The notes under the pieces are model-generated. The model ran no database searches. It was not told the DNA's origin and saw only the letters and a program-made list of their open reading frames with translations. Of a stretch of DNA of 64,000 nucleotides, positions 35,335-42,754 are shown in pieces. This DNA comes from Paractinoplanes tereljensis (GTDB taxonomy: Bacteria; Actinomycetota; Actinomycetes; Mycobacteriales; Micromonosporaceae), in NCBI RefSeq assembly GCF_016862435.1, contig NZ_BOMY01000021.1, positions 62,001 to 126,000 of the forward strand, in the 5' to 3' direction. The position numbers were made by a program, and so were the translations under genes. The stretch's first letter is position 1; every line of letters starts with the position of its first letter.

Positions 35335-36105
35335 ATGAGCGACGACAACGCCAGCATTCCGCATTCCGCCCGAGTATGGAACTACTGGCTGGGCGGTAAA
35401 GACAACTTCCCGATAGACCGCCAGGTCGGCGACCAGTTCTCAGAGTTCTATCCGGACATCACGGTGGTGGCGCAGTCGTCCCGGGCGTTCCTGAAACGGT
35501 CCATCACGTTCCTGGCCCAGGAGGCGGGCATCCGGCAGTTCCTCGACGTCGGCACCGGCATTCCGTCCGCCGAGCACACCCACCAGGTGGCCCAGGCCGT
35601 GGCGCCGGACGCCCGGGTCGTCTACGTCGACAACGACCCGCTCGTCCTGGCGCACGCCCGCACCCTGCTCGAGGGTGCCATCGAATATCTGGATGCCGAT
35701 CTGCACGACCCGGCCGGGATCCTGGAAGCGGCCACCCTTGATCCGTCGAAGCCGACCGCGCTGATCCTGACGAACATCCTCGGCCACGTGCCCAACCTGG
35801 ATGAGGCCGTCTCGATCGTCCGCCGGCTGCTGGACGGGCTGCCCTCCGGCAGCTATCTGGTCACCGCCGACGGCACCAACATCCTTGACGGGCCGGCCTT
35901 CGAGGAGGCGATCGGGGTGTGGAACGCGAACGCGCCGCTCTCCTACCACCTGCGCCGCCCCGAGGAGCTGGCCCGCTTCCTGGACGGCCTCGAGGTCGTC
36001 GAGCCCGGCCTGGTGCCGTGCTCGCGGTGGCGCCCGGCGCCGGACGCCACCGCCGAGGAACTCCGCGAGGTCGACGAGTTCGGCGCGGTCGCCCGCAAGC
36101 CCTAA
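35335..36105 (+). CDS. DUF574 SAM-dependent methyltransferase (Methyltransf_19)
   Basis: 256 residues. The family opening SARVWNYWLGGKDNFPIDRQ is present, then the SAM-binding loop FLDVGTGIPSAEHTHQVAQ and the acidic residue in VVYVDNDPLVLAHARTLL. Homologues accompany XRE-DUF5753 regulators; their methyl acceptor is unknown. A GGGGAG site precedes ATG 35335. A possible promoter TTGGAA (35255)-N19-TAGCAT (35280) lies in the shared intergenic space. The last 4 bp overlap the convergent aminotransferase gene. Confidence 0.9.
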   Translation: MSDDNASIPHSARVWNYWLGGKDNFPIDRQVGDQFSEFYPDITVVAQSSRAFLKRSITFLAQEAGIRQFLDVGTGIPSAEHTHQVAQAVAPDARVVYVDNDPLVLAHARTLLEGAIEYLDADLHDPAGILEAATLDPSKPTALILTNILGHVPNLDEAVSIVRRLLDGLPSGSYLVTADGTNILDGPAFEEAIGVWNANAPLSYHLRRPEELARFLDGLEVVEPGLVPCSRWRPAPDATAEELREVDEFGAVARKP

Positions 36106-37205
36106 CCCAGCGCGACGATCAGGCGCGCGGCCGCCTCGGCCAGGTCGTCCGGCGGCAGCAGCGAGAAACTCAGGCGAAGGCGGTCGTGCCCACCGTCGCC
36201 GCGCAGGTGAAAGCTCGGTCCGGGCACGAACGACACGCCCTGCCGCTCCGCGACGGGCAACAGATCAACCGCACTGCGGCCCGGCGGCATGGTCACCCAC
36301 AGAAACCAGCCGCCGGCCGGTCGCATTATTGAGGTGTACGGGCTGAGCGCACCGACCAACGCATCGCGTTGCGCCCGATAGGCGTCCCGCAGCCGCGCCA
36401 GGTGTGTGTCGTAGGCGCCGCTGGTGCCGAACTCCGCCATCGTCACCGCGGTGGTGTGGTTGACGCCGCCACCACTGTGCACGTAACCGAGGCTCGCCAG
36501 TCGATTCACCAGCCCCGGCGTGCCGCTGATCCAGCCCAGCCGCAGGCCCGGCGCGACCGTCTTGGCGAAGGAGCCGATCCGGATGACGTTCCGGCCACCC
36601 GCCAGGTGCCAGAGCGACGGCGGCGCGCTGCCCTCGTAGACCAGTTCCCGGTAGGTGTCGTCCTCGACCACCGTCAGACCCTCGATCTCCACCAGCGCCC
36701 GGCGGGCGGCCGGCTCCAGGCTGCGGCCGGTCGGGTTGGCGAACGTCGGCACCAGGTAGAGGAACGCGACCCGCCGCCCCTCCGCGCGGATCGCCCGGAC
36801 CTTCGCGGCCACCGCCGCCGGATCGCCGGCCGGCACCGACCGCAGCTCGGCCCGGGCGTCGGCGATGATCTGGAACGCCAGGTGGTAGGTGGGTTCGTCG
36901 ACAAGCACCACGTCACCCGGCTCGACCAGCAGCGACGCCAGCAGGGCCAGCGCGTGCGACGCTCCGGCCGTCACGAACAACGACTCCGGCTGCGGGGTGC
37001 CGCCCTCGATCCGCGCGAGGCGGGCCGCGAGCCAGTCGGTGAGCGGGTGCGGCCCCGCCGCGTACCCATAAGTGAGCGCACGCCAACCGGAAGCCCGCAG
37101 CGCCCCGGCCTGCGCGACCCCCCACTCGGCCGTGGGCAGCAGTTCGGGTCTCGGGTGGCCCCAGCTCAGGTCGAGGATTCCGGGGCGGGCCTCGAACTGG
37201 ATCAA
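36102..37205 (-). CDS. PLP-dependent aminotransferase (class I/II)
   Basis: Fold-type I transaminase of 367 residues, in the 2-aminoadipate/valine-pyruvate-like group. Evidence: VTAGASHALALLASLL, the tyrosine of VDEPTYHLAF, FANPTGRSLEPA, VVEDDTYRELVY and the Schiff-base lysine in IGSFAKTVAPGLRLGW (Lys215). The start is TTG at 37205, with GGAAGG 8 bp upstream; no ATG or GTG fits as well. The frame remains open upstream through the divergent gene but is not used. The N-terminal GntR domain of MocR proteins is missing. It is 27 bp from the divergent RraA-like gene, so their promoters overlap. Confidence 0.87.
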   Translation of the reverse strand: MIQFEARPGILDLSWGHPRPELLPTAEWGVAQAGALRASGWRALTYGYAAGPHPLTDWLAARLARIEGGTPQPESLFVTAGASHALALLASLLVEPGDVVLVDEPTYHLAFQIIADARAELRSVPAGDPAAVAAKVRAIRAEGRRVAFLYLVPTFANPTGRSLEPAARRALVEIEGLTVVEDDTYRELVYEGSAPPSLWHLAGGRNVIRIGSFAKTVAPGLRLGWISGTPGLVNRLASLGYVHSGGGVNHTTAVTMAEFGTSGAYDTHLARLRDAYRAQRDALVGALSPYTSIMRPAGGWFLWVTMPPGRSAVDLLPVAERQGVSFVPGPSFHLRGDGGHDRLRLSFSLLPPDDLAEAAARLIVALG

Positions 37206-37232
37206 TGCCGTGTCCTTCCGTAGGTTGGGCCG

Positions 37233-37823
37233 ATGGCTGACCTCTCCCCCACCACCCTGGCCGAGATCGTCGGCGCGCAGCAGGTCATGGACATCGGCAT
37301 CCGGCCGCTCTGGACGCCGATCCCGCGGATCGCCGGCCCGGCGTTCACCGTGCGCTGCCCGCCCAGTGACCACCTCATGCTGCACGCCGCCATCTATCAG
37401 GCGCCGCCCGGCTCGATTGTGGTCGTCGAATCCGGCGACCTCGCGCACGCCCTGGCCGGCGGCAACGTGTGCGCGGTGGCCCAGCGCAACGGCATCGCCG
37501 GCTTCGTGCTGGACGGGGTCATCCGGGACATCGCCGAGGTCCGCTCCATGGGGTTCCCGGTGTTCGGGCGCGGGGTGATCCCGGTGCCGGCCGGCAAGGC
37601 CGCCGCCCTGCCGCTGAACGTCAACATCCGCTGCGGGGGTGTGCCGGTGCAGGCCGGCGACCTGGTGGTGGCCGACGAGGAAGGGATCGTGGTGGTGCCG
37701 GCGGCGCAGCGGGACGAGGTGCTGACGCTCGGGGCGGCCAAGCAGGCCAAGGAGGAGTCGCAAACCCTCGATGAGTGGGAACAGGCACACCGGGCACGTA
37801 TCACCGCACTGCTGGAAGGATAG
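37233..37823 (+). CDS. RraA-like / 4-hydroxy-4-methyl-2-oxoglutarate aldolase-type protein
   Basis: 196 residues of the RraA/HMG-aldolase fold. The conserved core GGNVCAVAQRNGIAGFVLDG and VIRDIAEVRSMGFPVF contains the Asp-Gly...Arg-Asp signature; VADEEGIVVVPAAQRDEV follows. The GGN and R-D residues used for metal/pyruvate binding in the aldolases are all present, so enzymatic activity (retro-aldol or oxaloacetate decarboxylation) is more likely than RNase E inhibition, for which there is no E. coli-like context. Divergent from the aminotransferase; both may act on keto acids. Confidence 0.85.
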   Translation: MADLSPTTLAEIVGAQQVMDIGIRPLWTPIPRIAGPAFTVRCPPSDHLMLHAAIYQAPPGSIVVVESGDLAHALAGGNVCAVAQRNGIAGFVLDGVIRDIAEVRSMGFPVFGRGVIPVPAGKAAALPLNVNIRCGGVPVQAGDLVVADEEGIVVVPAAQRDEVLTLGAAKQAKEESQTLDEWEQAHRARITALLEG

Positions 37824-37828
37824 GGATC

Positions 37829-38323
37829 ATGTTTGTGATCAGGGAGCGGTTCTTCGCGATCGGCGACGACTTCGACGTGCTCGACGAGCACGGCAACAAG
37901 GTCTACCGGGTCGACGGCAAGGTGTTGAGCGTCCGCAACAAGGTGGTGATCGAGGACGTCAACGGCGACGAGGTCGCGTCGGTGCACCGGCAGATCATTG
38001 CGCTGCGGGCCACCTACGAGATCCAGATCGGTGGTGAGAAGGCCGCCGAGGTGCGCAAGAAGCTGTTCACCCCGTTCCGCGACAAGTTCACCATCGATGT
38101 GCCCGGCCCCGACGACCTGACCATGAAGGGCGATCTGCTCGACCACGAGTACGTGATCGAGCTGGGCGGCGACGAGGTGGCCGCGGTCTCCAAGCGCTGG
38201 CTGACCATCCGCGACACGTACGCGGTGCAGGTCGCCGCCGGCATCAACCCGCTCCTGATCATCGGGAGCGTGCTGGCCCTCGATCTGGCCCTGGAGCGTT
38301 CCGAGCGTTCGTCCGACGAGTGA
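37829..38323 (+). CDS. LURP-one/tubby C-terminal-like protein
   Basis: 164 residues in the YxjI/LURP-one pattern: MFVIRERFFAIGDDFDVLDE, GNKVYRVDGKVLSVRNKVVI, then two barrel halves ending LALDLALERSERSSDE with the central hydrophobic helix (NPLLIIGSVLALDLAL). The fold is a 12-strand barrel around one helix, similar to tubby and scramblase; the bacterial role is unknown. GGAAGGATAGGG precedes the ATG, 5 bp after the RraA-like gene, so they are in one operon. Its end overlaps the next convergent gene by 65 bp. Confidence 0.83.
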   Translation: MFVIRERFFAIGDDFDVLDEHGNKVYRVDGKVLSVRNKVVIEDVNGDEVASVHRQIIALRATYEIQIGGEKAAEVRKKLFTPFRDKFTIDVPGPDDLTMKGDLLDHEYVIELGGDEVAAVSKRWLTIRDTYAVQVAAGINPLLIIGSVLALDLALERSERSSDE

Positions 38324-39017
38324 GCCGGTCGAGCTCGGCCGGAGTGCCGATCGCGGCACGATGCTCGGGGTGTGCGGCGTACTCGTCGATGACCCGGGCC
38401 AGGAAGCGGACGTCGGCGGTCGCGAGGATGACCGGGCCGTCCGCCCACTTTCCGACCAGGTGAGCGAGGTCGGGCCGGCGACACAGCAGCGCGATCTCGT
38501 CGTTGCGCTTCGACGCCGAGACACCGCTGGGCCCGGCCTCCCAGGGCACGAACAGCGAGCCCTCCTGTCGACGCCGGATCAGCACGCCGTCGGGCCGGAC
38601 GAACAACAGGCCGCTACGCGCCGCCTGCCACCAGTGCGGCGTCAGCGCGGCGGCCGAGGTCAGGATGAAGAAGGCTACGATTTCCTGGCCATGCCACATG
38701 TCGTGGCCGATGGTGTAGCCGTAGTAGGCGCCGGCGCTGATCGTGAAGGCGGCAACGGCCAGTAGCTCGCCGAGGTCGGCCGGGGCGACGAACGCGCCTT
38801 TCCGCACGACCAGGAACGACGGCCGTTTCCCGGCCATCGCCTCCGGCTGGATCAATACCGCAAGCGCGATCACGATGGCGGCCGTCAGGCCGACCGCCAC
38901 CGGGGCGGACACCGCGCGCGGAGACACGGCGAGGCCGAGGAGCACCCCGACGGCGACGCTGCCCACCATGAACCACCACGGACGGCGGGCAATCGCCGCA
39001 TACGCCAAGATCAACAC
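38259..39017 (-). CDS. Unknown membrane protein with C-terminal cytosolic domain
   Basis: 252 residues. Four hydrophobic segments come first: WWFMVGSVAVGVLLGLAV, VAVGLTAAIVIALAVLI, LLAVAAFTISAGAYYGYTI and IVAFFILTSAAALTPHWW. Then a soluble domain resembling a PH-like bacterial module (LLFVRPDGVLIRRRQEGSLF, GVSASKRNDEIALLC). No catalytic motif. It overlaps the tubby-like gene tail-to-tail by 65 bp, which is long but both frames look coding. Family not recognised. Confidence 0.7.
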   Translation of the reverse strand: MLILAYAAIARRPWWFMVGSVAVGVLLGLAVSPRAVSAPVAVGLTAAIVIALAVLIQPEAMAGKRPSFLVVRKGAFVAPADLGELLAVAAFTISAGAYYGYTIGHDMWHGQEIVAFFILTSAAALTPHWWQAARSGLLFVRPDGVLIRRRQEGSLFVPWEAGPSGVSASKRNDEIALLCRRPDLAHLVGKWADGPVILATADVRFLARVIDEYAAHPEHRAAIGTPAELDRLTRRTNARNAPGPDRGPARSR

Positions 39018-39177
39018 ACCCGGGATGGTAGTGCGGTAACGCCCTGGTCAGCACCGTCCGTCCGGATCACGACTCGATTTCGCTCTCCATTGATCCGCAG
39101 CGGTCGGTCGGAAGAACTATCACCGTTCCGGCATTTGGTGGGTTCGCCGAGGGGCCTCGCCGGGAAGAGAATCGACC

Positions 39178-39768
39178 ATGGAGCCGACACACCACCGCCT
39201 ATCCCCACCTCGGGCTGCGGACGGATCCGCGATCCTGGACGCGGCCCACCGGGTGCTGCTCCGGGCCGGCACCAAGGGACTCACCCTCACCTCGGTGGCC
39301 CGGGAGGCGCGCACCGACGTCAGCGCGGTCACCGCCCGGTTCGGCACCCGGAAAGGTCTGATCGAAGCGCTGCTGGACCGGCTCTACGCCGACCCGGCCG
39401 CCGGTTTCGCCGAGGCCACCGCGTCGCTTCCGGCGCTCGACGACCGCTGGCGCGCCTACCTGCAGCAGGTGCGGCGCAACCACGCCGACCGGGAGGCCAC
39501 CGACGCGTACTTCGACCTCGCCGCGCTGGCCCTGCGCGACCCGGCGCTCAGCGCCCGCCTCGGCCGGCTCAACAAGGCGGCCGCGCGGATGTTCGGCGAG
39601 GTGCTCGGCACCGACTCGGCCGCCCTGGCCGAACTGCTGGTCGCCGCGGTCGACGGGATCGAGCTGCGCCGGGCGCTGGCCGGCGATGATTACCCGGCCG
39701 AGGAGGTGCTCCGGCTGCTGGAACAGATGGCGCTGACCGAGTTCCACCTGCGCGACCCACTAACCTGA
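39178..39768 (+). CDS. TetR-family regulator
   Basis: 196 residues. The HTH is GLTLTSVAREARTDVSAVTARFG with GTRKGLIEALLDRLYA as the following helix. The C-terminus (DPALSARLGRLNKAAARMFG, LAELLVAAVDGIELRRALAG) fits the TetR ligand domain. It is 6 bp before the hydroxyacid dehydrogenase gene, so they are one transcript; it may regulate itself and that gene. The target site is not apparent. Confidence 0.87.
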   Translation: MEPTHHRLSPPRAADGSAILDAAHRVLLRAGTKGLTLTSVAREARTDVSAVTARFGTRKGLIEALLDRLYADPAAGFAEATASLPALDDRWRAYLQQVRRNHADREATDAYFDLAALALRDPALSARLGRLNKAAARMFGEVLGTDSAALAELLVAAVDGIELRRALAGDDYPAEEVLRLLEQMALTEFHLRDPLT

Positions 39769-39774
39769 GCGGTC

Positions 39775-40710
39775 ATGAAGATTCTGCTGCCGGACAGCGT
39801 CGACCTTGACCTCTGGGTGGAAGGGGCGGTCACCTACGCGGTCGCCGAGCCCATCCCGGAGGAGCACACCGACGCCGACGTGCTGGTCGTCTGGAACAAC
39901 CCCGGCCGCCACCTGGCCGACGCCGCCCGCCGCCTGCACCGGTTGCGCTGGGTGCAGACCCTGGCCGCCGGCCCCGACGCGGTGCTGAACGCCGGGTTCG
40001 CCCCCGAGGTGCTGATCACCAACGGCGCCGGCCTGCACGACGACACCGTCGCCGAACACACCCTGGCCCTGCTGCTGGCCGCCGCCCGGCGGGTAAACCT
40101 GCTGGTCCGAGCCCAGATCGGCCACCGCTGGGCGGGCGAGCTGGGCGGCAACCAACCAAGAAGAGAAACGGCCAATTTCCGTACGCTCCGCGAAGCCCAC
40201 GTGGTCATCTGGGGCTTCGGCGGCATCGCCGCAACCCTCGCCCCGCACCTGACCGCCCTAGGCGCCCGCATCACCGGGGTGGCCCGCACCCCCGGCGAAC
40301 GACACGGCTTCCCGATCGTCACCGCCGACGACTTCCCCCAGCTGCTACCCACCGCCGACGTCCTGATCATGATCCTGCCGGACACCCCGCAGACGAAGCA
40401 CGCCCTGAACGCCTCCGTGCTGGCCCTGCTCCCAGCACACGCCTGGCTGGTCGACGTAGGCCGAGGCAGCACGGTCGACGAGTCCGCCCTGCTGGCAGCG
40501 ATCCGGGCCGGCCGCCTGGGCGGCGCAGCCCTGGACGTCTTCGAGACGGAGCCCTTGCCCACCACCTCAGCCCTGTGGGACGAGCCCAACGTGATCATCT
40601 CCCCCCACGCAGCCGGCGGCCGCCCCCTGGGAGCCGAGGCCCTGATCCAGGAAAACCTGGCGGCCTTCGAGGCCAACCGCCCCCTACGCAACCTGGTGGC
40701 CCGCGACTAA
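39775..40710 (+). CDS. D-isomer-specific 2-hydroxyacid dehydrogenase
   Basis: NAD(P)-dependent reductase of 2-oxo acids, 311 residues. It has the Rossmann loop VVIWGFGGIAATLAPHL, the catalytic Arg in VDVGRGSTVDE, Glu in DVFETEPLP and His in ISPHAAGGRPLG; HDDTVAEHTLALLLAAARR is the interdomain segment. The arrangement resembles the glyoxylate/hydroxypyruvate reductase branch. Coupled behind a TetR gene. Substrate unproven. Confidence 0.9.
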   Translation: MKILLPDSVDLDLWVEGAVTYAVAEPIPEEHTDADVLVVWNNPGRHLADAARRLHRLRWVQTLAAGPDAVLNAGFAPEVLITNGAGLHDDTVAEHTLALLLAAARRVNLLVRAQIGHRWAGELGGNQPRRETANFRTLREAHVVIWGFGGIAATLAPHLTALGARITGVARTPGERHGFPIVTADDFPQLLPTADVLIMILPDTPQTKHALNASVLALLPAHAWLVDVGRGSTVDESALLAAIRAGRLGGAALDVFETEPLPTTSALWDEPNVIISPHAAGGRPLGAEALIQENLAAFEANRPLRNLVARD

Positions 40711-40738
40711 CCCACAATTCCTCACACGGCCGACGATC

Positions 40739-40792
40739 GCCGCAGGCCAGCCCCCGCCGCAAGGCCAGCCCCCGCCGCAGGCCAGCCCCGCG
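40739..40792. repeat. Three short direct repeats (about 18 bp) after the dehydrogenase gene
   Basis: The unit CGCAGGCCAGCCCCCGC occurs three times head to tail, the second copy with one extra A. It lies 30 bp past the dehydrogenase stop, in a 703-bp gene-free interval (40711-41413) between convergent genes. Between this block and the 71-bp repeats I see no coding sequence. Confidence 0.65.
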
Positions 40793-40967
40793 CCGGGCAG
40801 CCACCGCCGCAGGTTGGGCGAAGCGGCCGCCCGGCGCGTGGCAACACCAGCCTGCTCCGGACGGCGCTTGGCCGAGGAGAGCGCTTCACGCAGTTTCACT
40901 CTTCCAAACGCGGGTCGATACCGCGCCGGGGTCACGTCCACGGGCACCCCACCCCCGCGCCCGCTCC

Positions 40968-41252
40968 AGATCTTGCGGACTTACCGCGCGCTCCTGACAG
41001 CAGATCCGCAAGATCGGGCCGCGCCGCGCCCCCCGCGCCAGACCTTGCGGACTTGCCGCACGCCCCAACGGCAAAGCCACAAGATCGCGCCGCGCCGCGC
41101 CACCCCCTCCGGACCTTGCGGACCTGCCGCGCGCTCCTGACGGGGAATCCACAGGATCGCGCTGCGCCGCGCCCCACCGCAGACCTTGCGGACTTGCCGC
41201 ACGCTTCTGACGGCGAATCCACAAGATCGCGCTGCGCCGCACCCCTGCCGCC
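40968..41252. repeat. Four tandem 70-72-bp repeats, each able to form a hairpin
   Basis: Units begin at 40968, 41040, 41111 and 41181 with (A/G)GA(C/T)CTTGCGGAC; a degenerate fifth starts at 41253. Each has an inverted repeat: GATCTTGCGGA with TCCGCAAGATC in unit 1 (40969-40979 and 41005-41015). Read leftward, units 2 and 4 keep this stem using G-U pairs at positions where unit 1 uses Watson-Crick pairs. The period is not constant and not a multiple of three, so it is not coding. It lies 160 bp downstream of the FAD oxidoreductase gene, convergent with the dehydrogenase. Confidence 0.8.
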
Positions 41253-41413
41253 AGACATATGCGGCATGTCGCTTTCTCGGGCTGGGCGCGGCTCGGGATG
41301 TGGGAGCACCGTCCGGCGGGCCGGACCGTACTCCGCTATGCGGGACGCCGGTCCGAGACCCGCGGCCGCTATCTGGGACGGCGCGAGCGTCGCCGGTCAC
41401 CGGGGGCGACGCG

Positions 41414-42712
41414 CTAGGCGGCGGCCAGCGTGGACAGCAGCTCGGTCCGGGTTGCGCCGGGCAGCGGGTAACGGATGCCGGTGTCTGGCACCTGCAGGTC
41501 TGGCGCGTCGGGGAGCATGCACGCTATGGCCAGTTGGGCGCGCAGGGCTTCCGCGTTTCCGGTGCAGGCGGCGGCGTACATCGCTCGGGCGCCGGTCCAC
41601 TGCGGGTCGTTCGGCTCGTAGGGCGTGCCGGTCGCGTCGGCGTCGATCTCGGCTATCCGGTGGCGGTCGAACCAGACCGTGGCCTCGTACCAGGGGCCGA
41701 TCTCCGTTGCGGTGTGGTCGGCGAACGACGTGGGCAGGCCGGCCCGGAGTACGTCGCGCAGCAGGCGGGCGTGCAGCAGGCCCATCGTGGCGCCGCGGCC
41801 CAGTGACGGGTTGGTGCAGCAGGCGGCGTCACCCACCGCAACCACCCCGGGCGTCGTCACCGTGCGCCACTGGTCGACCAGGCCGCCCATCGCCTCCACG
41901 CCGGTCAGCGGGGTGCCCTCGGCCCAGTGCGCGGCCAGCGGGTAGCGGGCCAGCGCGGCCTCCCACGCCGCCGGGTTCCGCAGGGCGCGCAGCGGCTTGT
42001 CGCGGACGCTGGTCACGAAGCCGACCGACCAGGTGTCGGTGTCGCCGGGCAGGGTGAGGATCGACAGCGAGTCATGGTGCTGCAGCAGCGGGCCTCTCGG
42101 CTCCGGGCGGTCGCCGCGGTAGTGCCGCATGTAGTAGACGAAACCCGCGTCGGCCCGCTCCTCGGCCGGTGCCGGCAGACCGGCCTCGAACAGCCACGAC
42201 GACAACGCGGAACGCCGGCCACCGCAGTCGACGACCAGCTCGGCGAGAATCTTGTCGCCGTCGCCCAGCCGTACGCCCGCAACTCGGTCGCCCTGAGTGA
42301 CCAAACCGGTGACCGCGACCCCGCGCCGGAGAGTGACCCCGGGCGTCTCGGCCGCCTCGGCGGCCAGCGCCGCCTCCAGGATCGGCCGGCGCGCGGTGAT
42401 CGTCTGGAAACGGTCGTCGGAGGGTACGGGTGGGAGCGAACCGGCGAAGTTGAACGGCTGCCCGCCGGCCGCGGCGACCCGGTCCAGCACCGAGGGTAGT
42501 TCGAGGGACATGACGGCGTGCCACCGTGGCAGCATGATGTGGGCGAGCCGGAACTGGGTGACACCGGGCCGATCCCATTCTTCCCACTCCTTTCCGGGCG
42601 TGGGACAGGCTAGGTCGCGGTCCAGCACCGTGACCTGGTGTCCGTCGCGGGCGAGCAGCATGGCGCAGGAGAGACCGGTCAGGCCGGCCCCGAGAACGAG
42701 TACGTCAGTCAT
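41414..42712 (-). CDS. FAD-dependent oxidoreductase
   Basis: Flavoprotein of 432 residues. The N-terminal dinucleotide site is VLGAGLTGLSCAMLLARDG, with the second FAD motif in VVAVGDAACCTNPSLGRGATMG (GD box). It resembles single-component aromatic hydroxylase/geranylgeranyl reductase-type monooxygenases. GAGGGC precedes the ATG at 42712. It sits 42 bp after the STAND ATPase gene in the same direction, so they are probably co-transcribed. Substrate unknown; no biosynthetic cluster surrounds it. Confidence 0.85.
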   Translation of the reverse strand: MTDVLVLGAGLTGLSCAMLLARDGHQVTVLDRDLACPTPGKEWEEWDRPGVTQFRLAHIMLPRWHAVMSLELPSVLDRVAAAGGQPFNFAGSLPPVPSDDRFQTITARRPILEAALAAEAAETPGVTLRRGVAVTGLVTQGDRVAGVRLGDGDKILAELVVDCGGRRSALSSWLFEAGLPAPAEERADAGFVYYMRHYRGDRPEPRGPLLQHHDSLSILTLPGDTDTWSVGFVTSVRDKPLRALRNPAAWEAALARYPLAAHWAEGTPLTGVEAMGGLVDQWRTVTTPGVVAVGDAACCTNPSLGRGATMGLLHARLLRDVLRAGLPTSFADHTATEIGPWYEATVWFDRHRIAEIDADATGTPYEPNDPQWTGARAMYAAACTGNAEALRAQLAIACMLPDAPDLQVPDTGIRYPLPGATRTELLSTLAAA

Positions 42713-42754
42713 GCCCTCAGCAAAGGCCCGGAAACTGCTCACTTTCCAGGTCGT

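Noticed and set aside
40968..41252. CRISPR or tRNA-like array
   Set aside because: Units are directly tandem without spacers; no cloverleaf, T-loop or cas genes were found.
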